Shown piece after piece: positions 8,417 to 14,919 of a stretch of DNA of 64,000 nucleotides. Below the pieces are notes generated by a model, which saw only the letters and a list, made by a program, of their open reading frames with translations, made no database searches and was not told the DNA's origin. Each line of letters starts with the position of its first letter. Position 1 is the first letter of the stretch. Origin of the DNA: Flemingiibacterium sp045636265 (lineage in GTDB: Bacteria > Bacillota > Clostridia > Oscillospirales > CAG-272); assembly GCA_045636265.1 (NCBI GenBank), contig JAZTXD010000170.1:31800-95799 (forward strand). The letters run 5' to 3'. The position numbers were made by a program, and so were the translations under genes.

Positions 8417-8686
8417 GTACATTGTACGTTGTTCAATAAAAAAATCGCCTTCCGAGTCAATAAAACTCGAAAGGCGTAGCTCCTTACCATTACTGGTAAC
8501 AGAGACTCCGGTCATTCGACCGATGAGGAGAGCCTTCTCGGTTGGAATCAGGTGATCACCGCTGAGCCAGCCATAGACTGTTCTCTTGGTTACACCTGCA
8601 ACCTTGGCAGCTTCCCCCAACCGATCAGGGCAGTAAGCCCCTAAAATGTGGCGTGCGAAAACAATTCTGTCGTTTTTACTGATCAT
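8255..8686 (-). CDS. Small HTH regulator, 3' end antisense to the AAA gene
   Basis: A 143-residue ORF whose first 75 residues look like a DNA-binding helix-turn-helix domain (LGEAAKVAGVTKRTVYGWLSGDHLIPTEKA). Beyond about residue 90 the frame runs antisense through the last 162 bp of the AAA/DUF4143 gene, and that part shows no protein-like conservation. The functional unit may therefore be only the N-terminal domain with a read-through tail. An upstream promoter overlaps a perfect palindrome, consistent with autorepression. It could control the convergent ATPase or the accessory genes to its right; target inferred only. Confidence 0.7.
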   Translation of the reverse strand: MISKNDRIVFARHILGAYCPDRLGEAAKVAGVTKRTVYGWLSGDHLIPTEKALLIGRMTGVSVTSNGKELRLSSFIDSEGDFFIEQRTMYLPFSILQCQSNEPIRLICHKQRNIQHIAVKLQIIQRKTHAKLCLIGEQFLKLP

Positions 8687-8785
8687 AGTAAATTCTCCTT
8701 TTCATAATTAATAAAAATAATCGGTTAATAAAAATAATTATTTTACTAATTACTGTTTCGCTGCACATGGAGAATGACCACTTTT

Positions 8786-8827
8786 ATTGTAGCACAAATC
8801 TGTCAAAAAGTCAATATATTGACTTTT
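8786..8827 (-). promoter_or_regulatory. Promoter with overlapping 22-bp palindromic operator of the HTH gene
   Basis: Minus-strand -35 TTGACT (8809-8814) and -10 TACAAT (8786-8791), 17-bp spacer. The -35 lies in a perfect 22-bp palindrome at 8806-8827 whose half is AAAAGTCAATA. A repressor bound here would block the promoter; the HTH protein encoded just downstream is the obvious candidate. Confidence 0.7.
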
Positions 8828-8937
8828 CTATCGTCAGTATAATAGTATGAGCGCATATAACCGTGGAATTTGGTTTTCACATATTCATTAGATAAGTGGG
8901 AAACGATTTCCGTTTTGAAATTTATATCCTTTTACTA

Positions 8938-9189
8938 TTAGTCATCAAAATATGGGCACCCCAATTTGCACTCAGGATAATTACCACAGCCGCATTCTCG
9001 GCATAGCAGTGGCATATTTGAATTTCTATACTCATACGGATATTCTGTCATCATATTGTCAAAGTCATAGTCATCCTCGATAACAACAATATCACAGTTG
9101 TTTTTTTCGCTGCGGTTGCAGACATCCGGTGTTGGAACGAAGATTTCTTTTGCGGTTCCGCTTGGTTTATTCTTCAAATTATCAATCAT
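8938..9189 (-). CDS. Small cysteine-rich acidic protein, unknown
   Basis: An 83-residue protein with AGGAG seven bases before its ATG, supporting translation. The N-terminal half is polar and acidic; the C-terminus has CRECGCGNYPECKLGCPYF, six cysteines in about 20 residues, which could bind zinc or an iron-sulphur centre. No family is recognised. It stands alone between the HTH gene and a plus-strand terminator-like hairpin, in AT-rich DNA typical of the island. Confidence 0.6.
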   Translation of the reverse strand: MIDNLKNKPSGTAKEIFVPTPDVCNRSEKNNCDIVVIEDDYDFDNMMTEYPYEYRNSNMPLLCRECGCGNYPECKLGCPYFDD

Positions 9190-9297
9190 TTTAATCTCCT
9201 GTTTAGATTACACTTTATAAATAATTCTATGTATCTGTTTGCTATATCAACATAATATCATATCAAAACACCATAGTCAATAGGCTCATAATGTGTA

Positions 9298-9316
9298 GTG
9301 AAACGGCGTTTCACAA
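9298..9316. repeat. Left copy of 19-bp repeat bracketing the DUF3800 cassette
   Basis: GTGAAACGGCGTTTCACAA, an inverted repeat (GTGAAAC-GGC-GTTTCAC), is identical to the sequence at 11989-12007. Both copies are in the same orientation and enclose the DUF3800 gene and its small neighbour. Confidence 0.75.
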
Positions 9317-9320
9317 ATGA

Positions 9321-9366
9321 AGCAAGAGCATCTACAAACAATAATGTAGGTGCTCTTGCTTTTTTA
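9321..9366 (+). terminator. Strong rho-independent terminator facing right
   Basis: A 16-bp stem (left arm AGCAAGAGCATCTACA, one G-U pair) with an 8-base loop is followed by seven T residues on the plus strand. All genes nearby are on the minus strand, so it ends an unannotated plus-strand transcript or also serves the DUF3800 gene in reverse without a U tract. Confidence 0.75.
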
Positions 9367-9397
9367 TTGATTTTTGTGGAAGCTGATAAGAGAGAAT

Positions 9398-11530
9398 TTA
9401 ATACAGCCTTTTATGCGAAAATGGGATAAGTTCATCCCACGCCTTACTGTTAATAATGTCTTCAGCTTGATTTACAACACCCAAAATGCTCGGCATTAGT
9501 TTTTCCGTTTTTAAGGATTGGATTTCATCTTTCATACTTCCTATAACAGAAGCAACATCAACATGCTTATTTTGAATTAAAATATACGCGTATTCTGCAG
9601 CAATCATTAGTTTGATAAGTCTAAAGCATAAAGCTTCTGCACTATTACTTTTTATAGCTGACAAATAATATTTTGATACCGTTTCAATAGGTGCTCCCAT
9701 TTTATACAGTGCCGCCCCCAAATTAGCACATGTTTCAAAGCAAGGATGAGTATCTGCACTAAGGAAAAACCACTTGTTGCTTTGGTTGATTTGACGTAAA
9801 ATGCCGCTTCCTTTTGCATTCTTACCTTTTGCCTCAACCAATGCCTTAAGAAATGCAGAAACGTGATACCACGTAAAAGCATCATTTGGGGGAGACTTTT
9901 TCGTCATAATCTCTTGCAAGCTATTGAGTTCACACCCCTTAAGCAGCAAGCGCTCCGCCTCTTCGTAATTGTTGTTTGCAAGTTCAACCGCAAAACGATA
10001 TTGAAATTGGCGGTTTAAATCGCCTTTTCTATCAGCTAAATGCTTAATCGCATTGTCACTCATCTCAACAGCCTGCTCATATGTACCACATCCCTGCTTC
10101 ATCAAATAGCAAATATTCTGAACTTGCGTTCCGAATAGCTTCCCTAAATTGATAGATCTGAATTCATTGTTATGTGGACCATCTATGAAATTCATAGAAT
10201 TTGCAATATCTTTTAATTCGCTTACCATTAATTCATATGCCGCAAAGCTCGTTATTACACGTTCTATCAACTCACATGCTTTTTCAGTTTGAAATGTATC
10301 AAACAGGTAAATAGAATAACGGTTATAGTACATTAGTACATAATCCAAATTCTCTGCATGATTGATAATTAGAGGGAGCAGTTCATTCGCCTTATCAAAC
10401 AGTGACTCCATTTCAAATAGCTTGCCTTGATGGTCGTATATTGCTAATTTGTGGAGTAAAATGTCAAATTCAAAAAATGGATCACGTCTTCCACTATCGC
10501 TTAAAGCAAATGCAATTTTTTCAGCAGATTCAATGAAGCTTAACCCCAATTCATAATCACGTAAGCTCGCAATAATTGTATTCAAATAGTCAGATAATGC
10601 ATTGAGATGATTACGTATAGCTTTTTCGCTAAGAGAAGAAAGATTATCAATGACTATCGGCAAAAATTTTGGATTCATTTTGCCGGTACATATTTCATAT
10701 AATGCCGCAGCATATGCTTGGTCATTTATTAAAGCATAAACTCTTTCCTTTTTTGTATCTCCTTTTAGCGTAAACATAAATTCTTCCTTATACATCGCCT
10801 TGAGCCGTGTAGAATAAGAAGAACCATCCTGCATTTTTTCTTTAAAACACGCACTACTCCTCGTGAAATAGAAATGACAAATATAGTCACATAATACCAG
10901 CGCAGAATTGCCCTTGTCATCTTCACACCGCACCGTGATGGGCGCTTTATTGCTCCTTGTTACAGGCAATGTGTTCTTTATCCTATTTATCACAATCTTT
11001 TCATTGAGCTGTTTGGTATATTCCTCTATGGGAATATACTTTATTTCGTTGCATGTCATATCACGCCGATATCCTGCTATAACATTCAACTCGATATCAT
11101 CTTTAGGGTTTTCCAATGCCAGCTTTGAGTATAGTTGTACAACACCGTCAGCCAAAATGTTTATATAGGTACGTGTGCTATCGACTATGTATGCTTTTTC
11201 AAAGTTTTCAAAAACTACTAGTTCGCCATTTTTTTGTGCCAATTCCATTATAAGCTTGTGAAGCTCAGCACATTGAAGTTGTGTGATGGTGCCTTTTATT
11301 ACTAACTCAGTCGCATGATTAACTTTTTTGAAGATTTCACTATTGTCTAATTCTGCATCCTCAGGCACAGCCGTTTTCCAACAGTCAATTACTTGCTTTT
11401 TCAGTTTATCAAGGTTTATTTCAACATCACACAAAAAACCGCCGACAAGACATTGCTTTTTCTTCGGGTTTTGTGTATCTTTGTCAAAATCTCCACTTTC
11501 ATCTAAGTATAGGTAGTATTTCTTAGGCAT
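9398..11530 (-). CDS. DUF3800 protein with long helical-repeat C-terminus, possible defence effector
   Basis: A 710-residue protein. The N-terminus KKYYLYLDESGDFD is the hallmark of DUF3800, an RNase-H-fold family (acidic residues D10/E11 and a later D) often found in defence islands and predicted to be a nuclease. From about residue 280 the sequence becomes a series of helices resembling TPR-like repeats (YEQAVEMSDNAIKHLADRKGD, NNNYEEAERLLLKGCELN), suggesting a sensor or protein-binding region. GAGGT lies nine bases before the ATG. A 49-residue zinc-ribbon ORF lies 67 bp upstream on the same strand. Defence function is inferred from domain and context only. Confidence 0.75.
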   Translation of the reverse strand: MPKKYYLYLDESGDFDKDTQNPKKKQCLVGGFLCDVEINLDKLKKQVIDCWKTAVPEDAELDNSEIFKKVNHATELVIKGTITQLQCAELHKLIMELAQKNGELVVFENFEKAYIVDSTRTYINILADGVVQLYSKLALENPKDDIELNVIAGYRRDMTCNEIKYIPIEEYTKQLNEKIVINRIKNTLPVTRSNKAPITVRCEDDKGNSALVLCDYICHFYFTRSSACFKEKMQDGSSYSTRLKAMYKEEFMFTLKGDTKKERVYALINDQAYAAALYEICTGKMNPKFLPIVIDNLSSLSEKAIRNHLNALSDYLNTIIASLRDYELGLSFIESAEKIAFALSDSGRRDPFFEFDILLHKLAIYDHQGKLFEMESLFDKANELLPLIINHAENLDYVLMYYNRYSIYLFDTFQTEKACELIERVITSFAAYELMVSELKDIANSMNFIDGPHNNEFRSINLGKLFGTQVQNICYLMKQGCGTYEQAVEMSDNAIKHLADRKGDLNRQFQYRFAVELANNNYEEAERLLLKGCELNSLQEIMTKKSPPNDAFTWYHVSAFLKALVEAKGKNAKGSGILRQINQSNKWFFLSADTHPCFETCANLGAALYKMGAPIETVSKYYLSAIKSNSAEALCFRLIKLMIAAEYAYILIQNKHVDVASVIGSMKDEIQSLKTEKLMPSILGVVNQAEDIINSKAWDELIPFSHKRLY

Positions 11531-11597
11531 AGCTTGTTACCTCGTGCTATATTTCATCAATTTCTACTTAAACATAAGGCGTACTTGTTGTATTTTG

Positions 11598-11747
11598 CTA
11601 CGATTTCAAGGTAGTATCCAAACAAGTATTACAAACAGGACAAACGACATTCCAGTTTGAATCATCGTAATTGGCATAGTAATTAAAAAGATGCTTTCCA
11701 AGTACGTGGTTACCCCCCTTAGTTTTGCAATGTGTTTCTTTATCCAT
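11598..11747 (-). CDS. 49-residue zinc-ribbon-like protein upstream of the DUF3800 gene
   Basis: A short ORF with AAGGTG seven bases before its ATG. It encodes a 49-residue protein beginning MDKETHCKTKGGNHVLG and ending with CPVCNTC and a short tail; with the earlier C and H residues this could bind one zinc ion. It is 67 bp upstream of the DUF3800 gene, same strand, inside the same pair of 19-bp repeats, so they probably belong together, for example as regulator or partner. No family recognised. Confidence 0.5.
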   Translation of the reverse strand: MDKETHCKTKGGNHVLGKHLFNYYANYDDSNWNVVCPVCNTCLDTTLKS

Positions 11748-11988
11748 GCCAATTCACCTTAAAAATTCTATATACACATATTGTACCACAAACATATTAC
11801 TGTGTCAATCGGCACGCCTATTTTTCAGATATTATAACAAAAATATCCATTCACATTTATGAACAACCAACGCTCATGGTTCTCCTGGTCGGCTAAGGTT
11901 GACAAATCACTTTCGCCCATAACAATCTCAATGAATCCCTTAGTGATTCCGTACATGGCTACACCCGTCAATGTAATTTTTATAGGTT
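11748..11988. other. Intergenic AT-rich stretch, no gene seen
   Basis: No ORF with a ribosome binding site is visible. The region should hold the minus-strand promoter of the DUF3800 cassette, but no convincing -35/-10 pair was found. Confidence 0.4.
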
Positions 11989-12009
11989 GTGAAACGGCGT
12001 TTCACAACC
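11985..12009. repeat. Right copy of the bracketing repeat, extended dyad
   Basis: The shared 19-bp sequence (11989-12007) is here part of a longer dyad: GGTTGTGAAAC, a GGC spacer, then GTTTCACAACC. It lies 14 bp upstream of the promoter for the FtsH-like operon, so it could be an operator, a recombination scar or a terminator stem. Confidence 0.7.
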
Positions 12010-12022
12010 CACCGAAAACTTA

Positions 12023-12051
12023 TTGATTTTTATTTTGACTCATGATATAAT
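12023..12051 (+). promoter_or_regulatory. Promoter of the FtsH-like/PolC-like operon
   Basis: TTGATT at 12023-12028 and TATAAT at 12046-12051 with a 17-bp spacer. It leaves a leader of about 155 bases before the first large gene. Confidence 0.7.
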
Positions 12052-12130
12052 ATGCTCCCAACACAAGGTCGTATCTCCAGTGCTACGATGGTATGTACGA
12101 AAAAAATAGCGGGATACAAAAAAGAGATAT

Positions 12131-12193
12131 ATGAACCGTTGTGTGCTGCGTGAAATCTATGAATACGAAGATGTATGCTTAATTGGTTGTTGA
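12131..12193 (+). CDS. Possible 20-residue leader peptide
   Basis: An ORF in the leader of the FtsH-like operon encodes a 20-residue peptide with three cysteines (begins MNRCVLREIYEYE), ending 20 bases before the FtsH-like start. Only a weak AAGAGA lies upstream. It may be a regulatory leader, or chance. Confidence 0.2.
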   Translation: MNRCVLREIYEYEDVCLIGC

Positions 12194-12213
12194 AATAAGG
12201 AGGAATATGTAAT

Positions 12214-13533
12214 ATGAAAAACACTAACTTTTCTATGATTGCAGGCTACGAGGGTGAAAAGCAGAATTTAAAGAATGTCTGTGAACTGTTTAAGAAGGCG
12301 GCGATGTTAAACGAAAAAAACATACGTCTGCCAAGAGGAGTTCTTCTGGTTGGAGAACCAGGAGTGGGTAAAACTATTCTCGCGGAGGCATTTATAAACG
12401 AATCCGGTGTTAACTGTGTGAGGATTGATGGCGGATCTATAGATTTGGAAACGGACGTCGTACACTACATAGATGCCAAATTCAAAGAAGCAACGGAACA
12501 GCAACCGGCGATAATTTTTATTGATGAGCTTGATAAAATCGCTTTTTATGTCTATATGTCGGCAGAAGACAGAGTAAGCAAAGTTACAAAAGCTCTTTTG
12601 AAGGTTATAGACAGACATTCCCAAGATAAGATTACCATCGTTGCCACAGCGAACGATGTGCATGCGATACCAGCAATGCTTACGAGATGCGGAAGGTTCG
12701 ACAGAATAATAAAAATCCCACTACCAAATGAGTTAGACAGAAAAGCCATTGTTGAACACTATGCCCGTATGCTTAATATGTCTGATGATACTGATTTGGA
12801 CATCATCGCAAGATTGATGGATGGGTATACAGGCGCCGATATTGAAAGTGTTCTGAATGAAGCTGCTCTTGAAGCTATTGTTAATGATCGCGATGAGATA
12901 ACGATGGAAAGCATAACTTCTGCGGCTGATAGATTGGCATTCAGCGGTGTAGTAAGAAAAGTAAAGATGAGCGAGGAGGAAAAGCGAATTGTTGCTATCC
13001 ATGAGGTGGGGCATCTCGTTGTTTCTCTTGTGACAGACAAGGAAAACGTGTCGGGCGCATCCATATTACCGCAAGGAAATACTATGGGGCATGTAAAGCA
13101 AACACACGGTGGGGCTGTTTTGCGCAATTCCCGGCTGATGAAGAAAAAAATTACTACACTGCTAGCCGGCAAAGCCAATGAGGAGTTGTATATGCCTGAG
13201 GAGTGCTATTTCGGTGCGGAACATGATATAAGGGCGGCATATAACCTTGCGAGCAAGATTGTTTCAAGTGGATGCATGAACATTGAGTTTTTTTGCTCTG
13301 ACAGAGATAGTGGCGATTACAGCGGTAATGCGTCAAAAAGCGCAGACATCGAAAAAACAGTCCTTGAAATGATCAAAGACGCCGCGGAGGAAGCCCGCAC
13401 TATACTTCGCGCGTATGAGCGATTATCCGATATTTTCATAGAGGCACTTCTTGAGAAAAGTGTGCTTTCCCGTGAAGAAATAATGGAAATATTCGCAGCA
13501 TACCAGCGCGGAGAGGGGACTTTAGTGCAATAA
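12214..13533 (+). CDS. Membrane-less FtsH-like AAA+ zinc protease
   Basis: A 439-residue protein with the FtsH core: Walker A GEPGVGKT (47-54), Walker B IIFIDE (100-105), sensor ATAND (144-148), the arginine-finger motif RCGRFDR (158-164), then an M41 peptidase domain with HEVGH (263-267) and the third zinc ligand in GAEHDIRAA (D338). Unlike true FtsH (second copy at 56.4 kb, 665 residues) it has no transmembrane segments and no periplasmic domain, so it should be cytosolic. AAGGAGG precedes the start. First large gene of a four-gene operon. I infer ATP-driven degradation of a specific partner or foreign protein; catalytic residues look intact. Confidence 0.85.
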   Translation: MKNTNFSMIAGYEGEKQNLKNVCELFKKAAMLNEKNIRLPRGVLLVGEPGVGKTILAEAFINESGVNCVRIDGGSIDLETDVVHYIDAKFKEATEQQPAIIFIDELDKIAFYVYMSAEDRVSKVTKALLKVIDRHSQDKITIVATANDVHAIPAMLTRCGRFDRIIKIPLPNELDRKAIVEHYARMLNMSDDTDLDIIARLMDGYTGADIESVLNEAALEAIVNDRDEITMESITSAADRLAFSGVVRKVKMSEEEKRIVAIHEVGHLVVSLVTDKENVSGASILPQGNTMGHVKQTHGGAVLRNSRLMKKKITTLLAGKANEELYMPEECYFGAEHDIRAAYNLASKIVSSGCMNIEFFCSDRDSGDYSGNASKSADIEKTVLEMIKDAAEEARTILRAYERLSDIFIEALLEKSVLSREEIMEIFAAYQRGEGTLVQ

Positions 13534-13540
13534 AAGATTT

Positions 13541-13645
13541 TGGTGAGAGAACGGTTCTTCTAAACCAAAGATCAGTGTTCTCTATAAGCTTGGCGAATTA
13601 CTTGAAATAAGCGTTGATGAACTGTTGACGTGTAAAGATAATTAT
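13541..13645 (+). pseudogene. Remnant of an XRE-family HTH domain
   Basis: After a TGA at 13544 the frame encodes ENGSSKPKISVLYKLGEL followed by LEISVDELLT, the typical C-terminal end of Cro/CI-like domains (normally preceded by a W where TGG-TGA now stands). The rest of the HTH is missing. It lies in frame with the following PolC-like gene, which hints that the PolC-like protein was once fused to, or inserted behind, an XRE regulator. Confidence 0.55.
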
Positions 13646-13678
13646 TATGAGAAAAAGAAAGGAATAGGTGCTTTTGCA

Positions 13679-14893
13679 ATGAAAAAGCAGTTATGGAACA
13701 AGGCGTTTGAGGCTATGCGTAAGCAATACGAAGATCCTCTGCCGGTGGAGATTCTCAATCGCTTTTATTTTGAGCAAGCCGAGATGCGAAATACCGATAT
13801 CATTATATATCTTAATTTGCTCGCAGTGATGGCTGATGCCGCAAAGGCGTGCGGTGAAGGCTTTGAGATTAGAGGAGCGGTAGGTGCATCATTTATATCA
13901 TATCTTTTTGGTACAACAGATGTTAATCCCTTGAAGCCGCATTACCACTGTCCCGTGTGCCATAAGATTATATTTGATGACAGCGTTCGGGATGGCTGGG
14001 ATCTTCCCGAAAGGCAGTGCTCGTGCGGGGCTGCTATGCAATCGGACGGACACGACTTGCCGTATGAAGCTACACATGAGAGTTTGCGCAGTGAACATTT
14101 CTGCGTGTCGGTAACAGAAAACTTTTTTAAAATGGCACAGGACATAGTTGAGCAATATTTCAGCGGATGCAAGTTCACCTACAAAGATATTACCGTAAAC
14201 AGAGTACGTAAAGTTGCTATTTTTTCTAACACTGTAAAATTTTCGATAACAATATGCATATATGATGAATTGGAACACATTAAGTCATTAAGAGAATCGG
14301 TCGGAGAGCAAATTGGAACGATACCCATAGAATTTGATGAGCTAATATCGGAGCTTTGCAAAGGTGATACAGCCGGAATTCCGGAGTTTTCTTTCAAGCT
14401 TGCAAAGGAATTATTAGATGTAGCAAAGCCTGAATCATATCACGATCTGATACAGTTTATTGGAGTGATGCGCGGAGTAAATACTTGGTACGAGACCGCC
14501 GCAATATTACTAGAAGCTGGATTCCCGATAGGCAATGTAATTGCCTATCCTGAAGATGTTTTTCACTATGTAAAAAATAAACTGAAGCATAGCGAGATTT
14601 ACGAAACGGGATTTGCGTATAGAGTGATGGATGATGTACGGCACGGACGCTATGCCAAGGATGGTATTCCCCCTCATATTTTAGCGGAATTGAAGCGTAT
14701 GGGAGCCGAAGATTGGTTTGTAAACTCCATTAAAGCCATTAGATTTCTTTTCTCCAAGGCGCAAGGGGTAACTCACGCTAAACGAGCTGTTGAAATGATG
14801 TGGTATAAAATCCACTTTCCAAAAGAGTTCGCTGAAATTATGGGCGATATATCAAGTGACCATGATATTACCCAGATATATAAGGATAAATAA
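13679..14893 (+). CDS. PolC-derived protein lacking polymerase catalytic residues
   Basis: A 404-residue protein similar to the C-terminal polymerase part of Gram-positive DNA polymerase III PolC. IRGAVGASFISYL, VNPLKPHYHCPVC, GWDLPERQCSCG (Cys 91, 94, 114, 116) and DGHDLPYE follow the PolC order SRGSVGSSF, VNPLPPHY, the zinc motif and KDGHDIPFE. Later GIPEFSFKLAKELL and AYRVMDDVRHG match PolC thumb/C-terminal segments. The catalytic DIDLNFSGEYQ segment is absent, and the GS motif is altered to GA, so DNA synthesis is unlikely. ATG at 13679 has AGGTG eight bases upstream; an in-frame TTG exists at 13625. A polymerase decoy or DNA-end/replisome sensor is inferred. Confidence 0.8.
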   Translation: MKKQLWNKAFEAMRKQYEDPLPVEILNRFYFEQAEMRNTDIIIYLNLLAVMADAAKACGEGFEIRGAVGASFISYLFGTTDVNPLKPHYHCPVCHKIIFDDSVRDGWDLPERQCSCGAAMQSDGHDLPYEATHESLRSEHFCVSVTENFFKMAQDIVEQYFSGCKFTYKDITVNRVRKVAIFSNTVKFSITICIYDELEHIKSLRESVGEQIGTIPIEFDELISELCKGDTAGIPEFSFKLAKELLDVAKPESYHDLIQFIGVMRGVNTWYETAAILLEAGFPIGNVIAYPEDVFHYVKNKLKHSEIYETGFAYRVMDDVRHGRYAKDGIPPHILAELKRMGAEDWFVNSIKAIRFLFSKAQGVTHAKRAVEMMWYKIHFPKEFAEIMGDISSDHDITQIYKDK

Positions 14894-14919
14894 TACTTTC
14901 AAAACAAAGGAGAGAAACA

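Noticed and set aside
8822..8890. Plus-strand promoter and short ORF near the 8.8-kb palindrome
   Set aside because: -35/-10 spacing is only 13 bp and the 13-codon ORF has no ribosome binding site.
12088..12153. 21-codon ORF in the leader of the FtsH-like operon
   Set aside because: No ribosome binding site and no conserved features; only the second leader ORF was kept, at low confidence.
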